DNA of 64,000 bases from Anaeropeptidivorans aminofermentans (GCF_940670685.1 NZ_OW711693.1:186001-250000), one strand, 5' to 3'. Counted from the first letter of the stretch, positions 29,231 through 38,123 are shown. The notes: generated from the letters alone by a model not told the origin. Numbers and translations: made by a program.

Positions 29231-29650
29231 ATGATTTGTGTAACGCCAAACCTTCACTTTTCGGGAAATTGCAAACAAGCAATAAAATTATATGAAACAG
29301 CTTTTGGAGCAGAGCTTAAGGTACTATTGTGTAACTCAGATGCAAATCCGCAAGATTTATAATCCCATAATGATGATAATGCTCTTGTCTACCATGCGGA
29401 AATATTAATTGGAAACCAGCGTATTCTGATGACTGATGATACCGGCAATACTGTACCGAAAGGAAATACAGTATCTCTGGTACTTACCTTTGAAACAGCC
29501 CATGAGGTTAAGGCAGCATACGAAAAAATATCAAAAGGATATGAAATTATCCATCCGATGCAGCGTACATCCTATAGTTCCTGCTTTGTTTCATTGATTG
29601 ATAAATTTGGTATACGATGGGAGTTAATGACCGAGCAGACCGAAAAATAA
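29231..29650 (+). pseudogene. PhnB-like VOC gene with an in-frame stop
   Basis: Reading from ATG 29231 gives a PhnB/glyoxalase-type start (VTPNLHFSGNCKQAIKLYETAFGA). After 43 codons a TAA at 29360-29362 interrupts it. The same frame then continues without a shift (ALVYHAEILIGNQRILMTDD ... FGIRWELM), so one base change accounts for the break. TAA excludes selenocysteine or pyrrolysine recoding. A shorter product from ATG 29429 is possible but would lack the first half of the fold. Confidence 0.8.
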
Positions 29651-29751
29651 GAGCCACTTAATAAAATAAGCTGGGTAGCAGAATCTTTTTTGTCAGTGGA
29701 TACAGCGGATGAAGGGCTGTATCTATTTTATACGAATAATACAGAGTTTAC

Positions 29752-29778
29752 GGAGCTTTCATAAGCTCCTTTTTTATT
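29752..29778 (+). terminator. Terminator after the broken VOC gene
   Basis: Stem GGAGCTT / AAGCTCC with a four-base loop and TTTTTT. It faces the nagA terminator a few bases away. Confidence 0.8.
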
Positions 29779-29782
29779 CCGT

Positions 29783-29816
29783 AAAAAACCATAGGGCCTG
29801 ATTACAGGCCCTATGG
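29783..29816 (-). terminator. Terminator of nanE-nagA
   Basis: On the minus strand, perfect stem CCATAGGGCCTG / CAGGCCCTATGG with a four-base loop and TTTTTT, just after the nagA stop. Confidence 0.9.
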
Positions 29817-29826
29817 GAAAACATCT

Positions 29827-30939
29827 TTATTCACATCCAACAACGTTATTCCCCATGGTATAAGCTGCTATCACATTAAACGCATCATCGCATACAACAA
29901 TATCTGCGTCTTTACCTTGTTCTATGGAGCCTTTTCTATGGCTTTCGCCTACATATACTGCAGGATTGATGGTAGCGGCATTGATGGCTGTTTCAAAGGG
30001 AAGCCCTGCTTTATAGATAAGGTTATAGACGCCTTTATTTACCCTGAGGGCAGAGCCTGTCAGCCTTCCGTCTTTTGTGAAAAAAGCTTCACTGCCTTTT
30101 TCACCGTTCTCATATTCTTTGTAAACGCTTGAATCTGTAACCAAAATAAGTTTATCTTTGCCTTTCATGCGGCCTATCATTTTTACGATTCCAAAATGAA
30201 TATGCATGCCGTCTGCGATTACCTCTGCATAAAGGTCATCAAGTAAAAGGGCTGCGCCGAAGGTTCCAGGCTCTCTGTGATGTATGCCAAGCATGGCATT
30301 TCCTGTATGGGTGGCCGCCTTTACACCGTATTTTATAGATTCTGCGACAATTTCATATTTTGCTCCCGAATGGGCTACAGAAACAGGAATCCCCATCTCC
30401 TTGGCGGCTTTGCAAAATTCGAAGCCTTCGTCTTTTTCTACAGCACAGGCTACACTTTTAATCCGGCCTTCTGCAAGGGCATGGTATTCTCGCAGAATTT
30501 CAGGATTGGGCGGGATTATTGTATAAGGGTCCTGTGCCCCGCGGAATTCATGGGAGATGAAATTGCCTTCAATATTGATTCCTAAAATTTCTGCCCCGTC
30601 TCCCGTTTCATCATAAAGACGGGATATTGTTTTAAAGGCATTGACATTATCTTCATAGGCCTGTGTGCTTGTGGTGGCAAGAAATGAAGTAACCCCTTCA
30701 TAAGGCATATGATGCATCCACTCTCTTAAACTCTCTTCAGTGGGATTATTGGCGCTGATGCCTTTATATCCGTGGCAATGGATATCTATGAAGCCGGGAA
30801 GTATCATAAGCTCGCCAAAATCCTTGTCAATAGGCTTTGAACCGTATTCATGGAGGGCAATTATTTTTTTATCCTCTATTTCTATTTGCATAGGGATAAA
30901 GCTTTCCTTAATCCAGACTTTTTTACTTTGAATAATCAA
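29827..30939 (-). CDS. nagA: N-acetylglucosamine-6-phosphate deacetylase
   Basis: A 370-residue amidohydrolase-fold enzyme that removes the acetyl group from GlcNAc-6-P (cytoplasm, amino-sugar catabolism). Motifs: PGFIDIHCHG (metal-binding H-x-H region), GINIEGNF (metal-ligand Glu), VAHSGA and THTGNAM (metal and substrate His), VTDSS (catalytic Asp). Many family members have THLFNAM in place of THTGNAM, so substrate specificity may differ a little. The start is TTG 30939, giving the usual MII-x-x N-terminus, with AGGTGA five bases upstream; GTG 30948 lies within that site. It is downstream of nanE, separated from it by an inserted A element. Confidence 0.85.
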   Translation of the reverse strand: MIIQSKKVWIKESFIPMQIEIEDKKIIALHEYGSKPIDKDFGELMILPGFIDIHCHGYKGISANNPTEESLREWMHHMPYEGVTSFLATTSTQAYEDNVNAFKTISRLYDETGDGAEILGINIEGNFISHEFRGAQDPYTIIPPNPEILREYHALAEGRIKSVACAVEKDEGFEFCKAAKEMGIPVSVAHSGAKYEIVAESIKYGVKAATHTGNAMLGIHHREPGTFGAALLLDDLYAEVIADGMHIHFGIVKMIGRMKGKDKLILVTDSSVYKEYENGEKGSEAFFTKDGRLTGSALRVNKGVYNLIYKAGLPFETAINAATINPAVYVGESHRKGSIEQGKDADIVVCDDAFNVIAAYTMGNNVVGCE

Positions 30940-30973
30940 TAGGTTCACCTGTCCTTTTATGGATTCTCTTTGT

Positions 30974-31110
30974 ATAGTAAATTTCATATAAAGAAGCAGC
31001 AAAAGCCTATTCCCTTAAGGCTCAAAAATACGGATTTCCTTCGGAAACGGTACATTTTTGAGCCTTCGTGAATATACGGCTTTGCTACTATTTAACTTTA
31101 AATTTACTAT
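30974..31110. repeat. Family A element between nanE and nagA
   Basis: Full-length 137-bp A element (ATAGTAAATTT ... AAATTTACTAT) flanked by TA. Its core is the TTTCCTTCGGAAAC hairpin inside a long palindrome. It lies over the 3' end of nanE and supplies that gene's last residues and its stop codon. Confidence 0.9.
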
Positions 31111-31801
31111 ACTTTTCATAATAATTTATGAATCTTTCGGCTATTAAATGAGGCCTTGTTATGGCAGTTCCGATGGTTATCATATCCGCGCCGGCATCAA
31201 GAACATTTTTAAGGTCTGTTAAGTCCCATATTCTGCCTTCGGCATTTATAGGCAGGTCAATATGCTTTTTCATTTCTATGAGGATATTGATATCCGGCCC
31301 TTCTGTATTTTCTGATACCATACCGCTTAAAGTTGACGATACAATATCAACAAAACCTGTTTCAGCGGCGAATATTCCTTCTTCAAGGGTAGCGCAGTCG
31401 GCCATGATTGCTGTTTCAGGGTATGCGGCCTTTATTTCTTTTAAAAGAGCGCAAAGGACGTCTTTTCCCCTAAAGGGTCTTAAGGTGCAGTCAAGGGCAA
31501 GAATATTGCTTCCGGCTTCTATCACTTGAGCCGCCGACTGAAAGGTAGGGGTTATAATAATCTGGTCTCTTATGCTTTTTGTACTGTCGATTATTTTGTT
31601 CAGGCCGATAATGGGAAAATCGCCAAGCTGCCGTATGGCCTTGATATCCTGGGGCCAGCAGGCCCGTATGGCTTTGGCTCCTCCTTTAAGGACCGATTCC
31701 GCCATAATCTTCATATTTTCCGGCCCGTAAAGCGGGGTGTCTTCATAGGCCTGGCAGGATACGATTACCTGTCCCATGCATTTTTCAACATATTTATTCA
31801 A
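31088..31801 (-). CDS. nanE: N-acylmannosamine-6-phosphate 2-epimerase
   Basis: A 237-residue TIM-barrel enzyme that turns ManNAc-6-P into GlcNAc-6-P, the substrate of the NagA encoded next. Signatures: GQVIVSCQAYEDTPLYG at the start, IRACWPQDIKAIRQ, LALDCTLRPFRG, MADCATLEEG, INAEGRIWD and DMITIGTAITRP at the phosphate-binding end. The start is TTG 31801, five bases after GGGAGGG; an ATG at 31861 has no good site. The last residues (KFKVK) and the TAG stop are encoded by the A element. Without the insertion the frame would end YEKYKENP and stop 17 bases before nagA. Confidence 0.88.
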   Translation of the reverse strand: MNKYVEKCMGQVIVSCQAYEDTPLYGPENMKIMAESVLKGGAKAIRACWPQDIKAIRQLGDFPIIGLNKIIDSTKSIRDQIIITPTFQSAAQVIEAGSNILALDCTLRPFRGKDVLCALLKEIKAAYPETAIMADCATLEEGIFAAETGFVDIVSSTLSGMVSENTEGPDINILIEMKKHIDLPINAEGRIWDLTDLKNVLDAGADMITIGTAITRPHLIAERFINYYEKYSKFKVK

Positions 31802-32064
31802 TTGGACCCTCCCATCTTTGAAAAATGAATCTTCATCATCATGAAACCTTAAAATAATCATTTGTAAATAAAGCTTACAGCCCGTTTGTTTTTATTCTGC
31901 GGCAAGTATTCGGTGCAGAAGGCATCAAACAAGAGAAGAGCAATAAGAATCTTTGCTCGGTAAAACCGTAAACAGTATTTTAATCTGGTTAGGATTTTCT
32001 TCTGTTTCATTTGACAATGGGACTATTTCATATACATCAAGTATACTTGGTTTAAGGAAGCAAT

Positions 32065-32100
32065 TCAAAGAAAGAGGCTGAAGGCAAAGACTCCAGCCTC
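32065..32100 (-). terminator. Terminator of the first mannose-family PTS operon
   Basis: On the minus strand, stem GAGGCTG / CAGCCTC with a 13-base loop and TTTCTTTG, directly after the IID gene. Confidence 0.75.
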
Positions 32101-32106
32101 CTATTC

Positions 32107-32928
32107 TTATACCGCAAGAAAGCCGGTAAAATATCCTACAACAGCGACAACAAGATAAAGGAGTATTACTTTTACAATAGACCAGTTCTTTTTGGCCACG
32201 AGGAAATAAGTTCCCAAGGCGGCGAGAAGAACCGGAAGCTTAGGCCATATGCCGTTTAATACATCATTTATATTAAGCATATAATCTCCGTTAACATATG
32301 TCCAGCCTATATTTATATTTGCGTAGGAACAGCTGATGGCGCCTACGACGCTGATGCCTATAATGCTGATGCCTCTGATGATATCATCTTTAATATTGCT
32401 GCCGAGAACAAGCTCCGCCGCCTTTGCTCCGAGGGTACAGCCCTTGGAAAAGAGAAACCATGTAAGAGGAATCATAATACCTAAGAAAGTGACAATATAG
32501 AATAAAATGCCTGTAACAGACCCGTCACTGCTTAAGCCTAAGCCGATGGAAAGGAGTATGGGTATCAGCGTCCCTGGAAGAAGAGCGTCTCCGATGCCTG
32601 CAAACGGCCCCATAAGGGCGCTTTTAATGGCTACAATCAAATCGTCCGGCACATCGGAGCCGGAAGCCTTTTCGGCTTCCATTCCAAGAATAATGCCTGG
32701 GATAATAGCCCCTAAGAAAGGTTCGGTATTAAAAAAAGGAAGATGTCTTTCCATAAGCTCTTTTTGCTTTTCGCTGTCTTCAGGGTAGAGCTCTTCTCTT
32801 AAATCCCCCACCATTTTAACAACGGCCGGTGCCTGCATGGTTTCAGGCTGGTAAAGAGAGAGGTTCCACAGCATCCAGTTTATGTAAGACTTTTGAATCA
32901 TTTTCTTTGTGAGTTTAGTGCCTTCCAT
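32107..32928 (-). CDS. PTS mannose-family IID component (set 1)
   Basis: A 273-residue EIID membrane subunit. The family opening LTKKMIQKSYINWMLWN and the conserved FFNTEPF and LMGPFAGIGDALLPGTLIPI segments are present, with hydrophobic helices toward the C-terminus. With IIC it forms the sugar channel of a mannose-type phosphotransferase system. Its ATG overlaps the IIC stop by one base (TAATG), so the two are translationally coupled. Downstream nanE and nagA suggest an N-acetylated amino sugar as substrate, but that is inference. Confidence 0.92.
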   Translation of the reverse strand: MEGTKLTKKMIQKSYINWMLWNLSLYQPETMQAPAVVKMVGDLREELYPEDSEKQKELMERHLPFFNTEPFLGAIIPGIILGMEAEKASGSDVPDDLIVAIKSALMGPFAGIGDALLPGTLIPILLSIGLGLSSDGSVTGILFYIVTFLGIMIPLTWFLFSKGCTLGAKAAELVLGSNIKDDIIRGISIIGISVVGAISCSYANINIGWTYVNGDYMLNINDVLNGIWPKLPVLLAALGTYFLVAKKNWSIVKVILLYLVVAVVGYFTGFLAV

Positions 32929-33692
32929 TATGCATCAGCCCCCTTTGCATACTTAGCCATTTTGAAATCAACATAAGCGAAAACGGCTGCGAAAATAACG
33001 ACGGTTATAATATTTACGCCGAATACTGCGATTAGAGCAAATCCCAGCAGATAGTATACGAATTCAAATTTATCCTTTACCATCATTTTAAGCAGTATGG
33101 CAAAGCCTACAAGAGGCATTGGACGGCCGAATATTGTGAGAATGTCTACAAGCCATGCGGGGCTGTTGTTAACAACATTGCTCAGGAAATCCTGCCCGAA
33201 ATAACAGCAGAGAAAAATAGGAAGGAAACGGAATAAAAATTTTACAGAATGGCCGTAAATAGGAACAAGAGTAGCTTGCCGTAATTTTCCCTTTTCAACA
33301 AGGTTTGCCTGATGGTGGGCCACTGCAATCATACATGCATGGCAGGGCTGGGATAAAATTGTGGCAAGGATTCCTATAGGGGCCGCCATAGCAACGGTGA
33401 TGCCGGCACCGGCCCCTGCAAGAAGGCCAAGAGGAACGGCAATCCATGTAGCGAGGTTCATATCCGGAGAAATGGAACCTCCCGGGGTTACGAGGCCGAT
33501 ATATAGGGCCTGAACGGCACAGGCAAGGATGATTGCGCCCTGTACGTCTCCAAGAATAAGACCGATGACAAGGCCGGATACAAGGGGCCTGCCTAATGTA
33601 TACCAGCCTAAAAGGCCGCCGCCGAAAAACGGTGTATGGGTATGGCCTAACCAGCCAAAGATACCTAATAAGAACGCCTGTAACAGTGTCAT
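32928..33692 (-). CDS. PTS mannose-family IIC component (set 1)
   Basis: A 254-residue EIIC (PTS_EIIC_4 type) membrane subunit. Conserved parts are LGRPLVSGLVIGLILGDVQ near residue 35, VQALYIGLVTPGGSISPD, and a C-terminal multi-helix region. It starts with ATG after AAGGAGGTCTAT, ten bases beyond the IIB stop, and overlaps IID. It forms the transport pathway together with IID; phosphate comes from IIB. Confidence 0.92.
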   Translation of the reverse strand: MTLLQAFLLGIFGWLGHTHTPFFGGGLLGWYTLGRPLVSGLVIGLILGDVQGAIILACAVQALYIGLVTPGGSISPDMNLATWIAVPLGLLAGAGAGITVAMAAPIGILATILSQPCHACMIAVAHHQANLVEKGKLRQATLVPIYGHSVKFLFRFLPIFLCCYFGQDFLSNVVNNSPAWLVDILTIFGRPMPLVGFAILLKMMVKDKFEFVYYLLGFALIAVFGVNIITVVIFAAVFAYVDFKMAKYAKGADA

Positions 33693-33702
33693 ATAGACCT
33701 CC

Positions 33703-34188
33703 TTACTTCAACTTCTTCTTAACATCGTCCCATGAGAGTTTTTTCTCCCCGGGCACGATTTGGAAGAAAACGTCTACGTCGTTTTGAACCAAAGATTCAA
33801 TTACACAAATATCTTCTTTGCTTAGGTAGGTTCCTGTGTTAACCTCCTGAGCCCCCGGTCTTTTTGCCACAGGGCCGATATTCATGATCTTGGGTAAATC
33901 TTCGACATTTTCCATAAGTGATTTGTAAATGACGGGGCTTCTGAAGAGAACCAGCGTATTTTGGCTGTCTGAAACAGCTTTTCTGATAGGTTCGTAAGAT
34001 TCTAAGACGGTATACACGTTTGCCTTCATAGAAGGCGGTACGGCCTTTTCGAATACAAGTTTCATAACGGAATTGGTGGCTGTAAAATCATCTACGACTA
34101 TAATAGACTTGATGAAATATTCCTGTACGATTTTCGTCATGCACTGGCCGTGAATCAGCCTGTCGTCACAACGGACCAAACGAATCAA
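33703..34188 (-). CDS. PTS mannose-family IIB component (set 1)
   Basis: A 161-residue PTS IIB subunit of the sorbose/mannose type. It opens with the family motif RLVRCDDRLIHGQC, where His13 is the phosphate carrier, and ends with FFQIVPGEKKLSW. It passes phosphate from IIA to the incoming sugar. The start is TTG 34188, four bases after a strong AAAGGGGGAGA site; an upstream ATG (34230) would add residues foreign to the family. No IIA domain is fused; the nearest free IIA genes are at 35863 and 44501 on the other strand. Confidence 0.9.
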   Translation of the reverse strand: MIRLVRCDDRLIHGQCMTKIVQEYFIKSIIVVDDFTATNSVMKLVFEKAVPPSMKANVYTVLESYEPIRKAVSDSQNTLVLFRSPVIYKSLMENVEDLPKIMNIGPVAKRPGAQEVNTGTYLSKEDICVIESLVQNDVDVFFQIVPGEKKLSWDDVKKKLK

Positions 34189-34287
34189 TGAATCTCCCCC
34201 CTTTGAATGCTTAAAAATTCTGGATAACAACGTGGTATGCAGTCAATTAAGATTGAAACGGTCCCCTTGCTAATTTGCTTTTGTCTT

Positions 34288-34350
34288 AAAGTGAACAAAG
34301 CTGAAAAAATGTTTTGTTCACTTTAAGGAGGTGCTCAGCTGAAAAACCAT
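34288..34350. repeat. Palindromic module related to long family B
   Basis: TTAAAGTGAACAA pairs with TTGTTCACTTTAA, followed by GGAGGTGCTCAGCTGAAAA. It resembles the inner module of long B elements (GTCAACAAAGCTGA ... TTGTTGAC ... CTGAAAA) and is immediately followed by a short B copy. Confidence 0.55.
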
Positions 34351-34352
34351 AT

Positions 34353-34480
34353 ATAGTAAATTTCAAATTAAACAGGAATAAAAATCATATATTTTGAATG
34401 GCTTAAACATAGGGATTCTATATGTTTAAGTCGTTTATGAAAATAGATTTTTATTGCATCCTTCTGTGAAACTTATTATA
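34353..34480. repeat. Family B element, short form, diverged right end
   Basis: Starts ATAGTAAATTTC, contains TTTTGAATGGCTTAAACAT ... ATGTTTAAG and TTTATGAAAATAGATTTTTATTGC, and ends AACTTATTAT. Partial C sequence follows (about 34505-34577). Confidence 0.65.
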
Positions 34481-34504
34481 AGCGAAGCTTACAAGTGGTT
34501 TTTC

Positions 34505-34577
34505 ATCTTCCTTTGGTATATTTTATGCCCTCTAAAACCAAATACTTAACAGGGGGATAAAAACAAGTTGACTGTAG
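34505..34577. repeat. Family C repeat, partial
   Basis: TATTTTATGCCCTCTAAAACC and GGATAAAAACAAGTTGACTGTA match the middle and right end of family C; the left end is degenerate. Confidence 0.55.
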
Positions 34578-34593
34578 GGTGATTTAAGTAAAC

Positions 34594-34690
34594 TTGAAGA
34601 AGACACAGGCTAAGCTTATGGGTATCAATGTCTGGGTTTTGGTGGGTTACCATAGAGCTTTGCCTGTGAAATCATCTTCTTTATTATATT
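34594..34690. other. Long imperfect stem-loop
   Basis: GAAGAAGA, ACAGGCTAAGCT and TATGGGTA on the left pair with TACCATA, AGCTTTGCCTGT and TCTTCTT on the right, around a G/T-rich loop. No coding potential is seen. It could be a structured RNA, a leader or another repeat type; no second copy was noticed in the window. Confidence 0.45.
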
Positions 34691-35009
34691 GAAGGGAACA
34701 AAATAATATGAGATAAATGGGAAAAACATTCCCAAAATACAATTATATTTCAATCAATGTAGGAGATGGATTAATATCGAATATATAGCAATTCTTTCGA
34801 CAATATAGTTTAATATTTTAGTAATACTATCTAAATTATAGGCGTATTATCGGTTGAAATATTAAAATATGGTGGTTTTTATAATCATTAAAGGATTTAT
34901 ATTGTTCATAAGATATATCATGTACTTGACTAAGAGATAATTATTGATTAAAATAAGGGCATATTGAATAAACACTTTGTTTTGCCGGATTTTATTTTAA
35001 TAATTTCTT
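34691..35009. other. AT-rich spacer
   Basis: About 320 bases with no gene or repeat that I can name. The only structure seen is a small GGGAA ... TTCCC hairpin near 34718-34733. Confidence 0.4.
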
Positions 35010-35220
35010 AAAGCGTGTCCGAAAAACCCAAAACCCGTCTGTTTTGCCATAAAAGCGCGACCTTATCGTTGAAAATACCTAAAATATAACCTGCAGTTTT
35101 GACGCAAGGTGTCAAAACTTTATGCTCAATATTACATAAAACAAAAATGCAGAGGTATGCTATTTCTGGGGTTTTCTACTCAGAAACTTTGCTTCGTAAA
35201 GTCCTGAGTAGAATGCCTTG
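35010..35220. repeat. Family E element, right end lost
   Basis: It begins AAGCGTGTCCGAAAAAC, then TTTTGCCATAAAAGCGCGACC, as in the E copy at 51205. Two small palindromes interrupt it (AGTTTTGACGC ... GTGTCAAAACT and CTACTCAGAA ... TCCTGAGTAG). The normal right end is not found. The open frame across it is not a gene. Confidence 0.6.
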
Positions 35221-35319
35221 GTATTATGCTTTATATTCGGATTTCCTTCTGATTCTGCTTGAATTCAGGTTTTATGGTAACTATAGTAAATTAAAAGTTA
35301 CCAGTAGGAAAGCTGTATA

Positions 35320-35420
35320 TCTCTTGAATTTATATAAAATAGCAGCATTGTCAATTTGTTTTTTCCTATTTTATGTCCCCTAAAACCAGATGCTTATAAA
35401 GGTATTAAAGTAAATTAACG
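35320..35420. repeat. Family C palindromic repeat
   Basis: Leader CTTGAATTTATATAAAATAG, then AGCAGCATTGTCAATTTG, TATTTTATGTCCCCTAAAACC and AAAGTAAATTAAC. Confidence 0.75.
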
Positions 35421-35529
35421 ATACCTAGGCTCAAAGATGTATTTAAGAATAAATATAATAATGGCTTTTGTAAAACTGCTTTTATTTGATTATATATATT
35501 GAAAGCCCTGTGTCTATTGCAGTATAAAG

Positions 35530-35716
35530 GCAATTTTACTGTATTTCCGAAGGAAATTCATGTTTTTTTATGAAGCAAACTTGGAAAGGAATATAGGCGT
35601 AAGCCCAGAACTCTTTTTTAGCAAGGGTATTCTTAGCTTTATCAAACTTATTTTTGTTTGGTAACGATGAATCTGCCGGAATAGGCTTTTGAGGCTTCTT
35701 TATAATAAATTTACTA
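35530..35716. repeat. Family A-like copy carrying a D insert
   Basis: GTATTTCCGAAGGAAAT (A core) and GAATAGGCTTTTGAGGCTTC ... TAAATTTACTAT (A right part) are separated by a block of about 100 bp with AAACTTGGAAAGGAAT, GGCGTAAGCC and TATCAAACTTATTTTTGTTTGG. The same block, reversed, lies in the copy at 8531-8769. The left terminal part is missing. Confidence 0.6.
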
Positions 35717-35862
35717 TTGTACTTTATGAGCTTAAAGCTTATAAATATATTTCTGATGCAAAATATAAAATAAACTTTAGTTTATTTTATATTCTTGTGG
35801 CTTTGGCTATTTTCAGATACTGTCTAGTTCAGCTTAAAATTATGGATATGGGGAGGTTTGTT

Positions 35863-36270
35863 ATGGGAAACGCCGCTGTTATGGTTTGCAGCCATGGGAA
35901 GTTTGCTGAATACGCAATGGAAAGCGTTGAAATGATTATAGGAAAGCAAGAAAATTTCAGAACATTATCTGTTGACATAGGCTCTGCTTTAGAAGATATT
36001 TTTAAAGAAATGGAAGCCCTTGCTTCAACCCTTGATATATCCTCAGGAATGATAATGCTTGTTGATATTTACGGCGGCACCCCAAGCAATGTAGGCAGCG
36101 CTTACTGTCTTACTTATGAGAATGTGCTTCTTTACAGCGGCTTTAATATGCCGGTGCTTCTTGAAATTTTTCTTAACAGAGATAAACCCCTTAAAGAAAT
36201 GAACATTTTAATAGAAGAGGCCTATAGAAACGGCTTTACTAATATTTCAAAAACCCTTAGAGAAAATTAA
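35863..36270 (+). CDS. PTS mannose-family IIA component
   Basis: A 135-residue free IIA subunit. His11 in MVCSHGKFAE is the site phosphorylated by HPr, and MLVDIYGGTPSN is the conserved second motif of the fold. It hands phosphate to a IIB partner. The ATG at 35863 has GGGGAGG six bases upstream; the frame runs back into repeat sequence, which is not coding. Two IIB genes are nearby (34188 on the other strand and 39746), so the partner is not certain. Confidence 0.9.
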   Translation: MGNAAVMVCSHGKFAEYAMESVEMIIGKQENFRTLSVDIGSALEDIFKEMEALASTLDISSGMIMLVDIYGGTPSNVGSAYCLTYENVLLYSGFNMPVLLEIFLNRDKPLKEMNILIEEAYRNGFTNISKTLREN

Positions 36271-36492
36271 TACCGGTTCAACCGGAGGAAAAAGGCTTGA
36301 AGGCGGTATTGTAAAAATACTATTCATATGAAGGACTTTATAAACATTTCATAGATGCTGTTATTTATTCATATGTAAGTTTTTTTAAAGTCTGTAGTAA
36401 ATAAGTTTGAGCTTTTTTAGTTTATTTACTATAAATATTTATTGTGAAGTCACAGGTTAATTACAGTAGCGTTTATCAAAGGACTGATATTT
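36271..36492. other. Gap with a TAGTAAATAA hairpin
   Basis: TAGTAAATAA ... TTTATTTACTA at about 36401-36435 is a short hairpin with ends like the A/B families. AAAGGA lies nine bases before the next start. Confidence 0.4.
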
Positions 36493-37179
36493 ATGGGTAA
36501 ATTGTATTTATGTCCTTCTATGATGTGTGCTGATTTTTCGAAGCTTGAATTTGTGATGAAGGATTTGAACGACGCCGGTGTGGATATCTATCATATGGAC
36601 CTTATGGACGGAAGCTTCGTACCTAATTTTTCATTGGGCTTTGAAGATATAAAAGCCGTAAGAAAGCTTACGGATAAGCCTATGGATATCCATATGATGG
36701 TAAATGACCCGGGAAGATACATAAAGCAAATTTATGATATGGGAATTAATATTGTTTATATTCACCCGGAGTCGGATATTCACCCCGCAAGAACCCTTGA
36801 CAGTATTAAAGCTTTGGGCATGAAAGCAGGTATTGCCGTAAACCCCGGCACCTCCTTTGAAACCGTAAGCCAATTGCTCTACATTGCAGATTCTGTTTTG
36901 GTAATGACGGTAAACCCCGGATATTCGGGCCAAAAATACTTAGACTATGTGGATATAAAAATCGAACAATTTATTAAAAATAAGGAATACTTTGCTTATG
37001 AAGTTTTTATAGACGGCGCCCTATGGCCCGGAAAAATCATAAATCTTTATGATAAGGGGGCTGACGGCTTTATTCTCGGAACCTCAGCATTATTTAAAGG
37101 CGATAAAGATTATAAAGAAGCCATTGCCTATATAAAAAGAAATGCCAAACGCTTACGCTTTTCAAATATGAAAAAGTAA
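36493..37179 (+). CDS. Ribulose-phosphate 3-epimerase family, D-allulose-6-phosphate epimerase-like
   Basis: A 228-residue TIM-barrel epimerase. Motifs: LCPSMMCADF, HMDLMDGSFVPNFSLG (metal His and Asp), DIHMMV, VMTVNPGYSGQKY, FIDGA (Asp of the acid/base pair) and LGTSALF (phosphate site). The CPSMMC, IHPE, VMTVNPG and GTSALF variants are closer to AlsE (D-allulose-6-P 3-epimerase) than to the pentose-phosphate-pathway enzyme Rpe. It sits between a PTS IIA gene and a HAD phosphatase, so it probably works on a sugar phosphate delivered by these PTS systems. Confidence 0.8.
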   Translation: MGKLYLCPSMMCADFSKLEFVMKDLNDAGVDIYHMDLMDGSFVPNFSLGFEDIKAVRKLTDKPMDIHMMVNDPGRYIKQIYDMGINIVYIHPESDIHPARTLDSIKALGMKAGIAVNPGTSFETVSQLLYIADSVLVMTVNPGYSGQKYLDYVDIKIEQFIKNKEYFAYEVFIDGALWPGKIINLYDKGADGFILGTSALFKGDKDYKEAIAYIKRNAKRLRFSNMKK

Positions 37180-37272
37180 TGTACAATTAATCTAATAGGG
37201 AATAAAATATTCAAAAGTCAATTTTATTTGCCCTTTTATAGCATTATAGAAATGAAACTCAGGAGGGCGAGT

Positions 37273-38082
37273 ATGCCGATTAGATTAATTGCCGTTGATA
37301 TGGACGGTACGTTTTTAGATGACCGGAAGGAATATGACCGTAATCTTTTTTTAAGCCAATATAATGAAATGAAAAGAAAAGGGATAAAATTTGCCGTTGC
37401 AAGCGGAAACCAGTATTACCAGCTGATTTCCTTTTTTCCGGAAATAAAAGATGAAATAGCCTTTGTTGCGGAAAACGGGGCATATATTGTCGATAGCGGT
37501 AAAGAAATATTCTGCGGTGAGCTGGAAAAGGCATCTGCAGATAAAGTAATCAAAGTCCTTGAAAGCTTTGAGGGGATAAACTTTGTCATCTGCGGGAAAC
37601 AGAGTGCTTATGTTAAAAGCACAGTTTCAGATAATTTTATAAGCTCTATCAGGCATTATTACCATAAGCTTATGATTGTAGAGGATTTATATGCCATAGA
37701 AGACAGGATATTTAAGCTTTGCGCCAGTGTTCCTAAGCATCAGGCCTTTGAATACGTCAGGGAATATGAGAAGCTTGTAGGAGGCATGGTTACTCCCGTA
37801 TCCAGCGGAAGCGGATTTATTGATTTTATAATACCGGGCTTACATAAGGCAAACGGTATTGGTCTGTTGCAGAGCCTATGGAATATCGGCATGGACGAAA
37901 CGGCAGCTTTTGGTGACGGAAGCAATGATTTAGAAATGCTTAAATCTGCAAAATATAGCTTTGCCATGGAAAACGGGCAGGAAATTGTAAAAAGCTCTGC
38001 GCAATTTATTGCTCCTTCCAATAATAATAAAGGTGTCCTTAAAACAATTGACGAAATATTAAAGGGGAAATATAATGAGTAA
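37273..38082 (+). CDS. HAD phosphatase, Cof type
   Basis: A 269-residue HAD-superfamily hydrolase of the Cof/YidA type. Motif I VDMDGTFLDD (nucleophile and acid/base Asp), motif II Ser in AVASGN, and motif IV FGDGSNDLEM are in place with the C2 cap between them. These enzymes dephosphorylate sugar phosphates or other small phosphates. ATG 37273 has AGGAGGG just upstream. It follows the epimerase by 93 bases, probably in the same transcript. Confidence 0.85.
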   Translation: MPIRLIAVDMDGTFLDDRKEYDRNLFLSQYNEMKRKGIKFAVASGNQYYQLISFFPEIKDEIAFVAENGAYIVDSGKEIFCGELEKASADKVIKVLESFEGINFVICGKQSAYVKSTVSDNFISSIRHYYHKLMIVEDLYAIEDRIFKLCASVPKHQAFEYVREYEKLVGGMVTPVSSGSGFIDFIIPGLHKANGIGLLQSLWNIGMDETAAFGDGSNDLEMLKSAKYSFAMENGQEIVKSSAQFIAPSNNNKGVLKTIDEILKGKYNE

Positions 38083-38123
38083 ACTTAAAAATGAGGTTTA
38101 GTCTTGTACTTTTTCTTTATTTT

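Noticed and set aside
35099-35383. 94-residue open frame
   Set aside because: It crosses an E element and a C repeat with no ribosome site.
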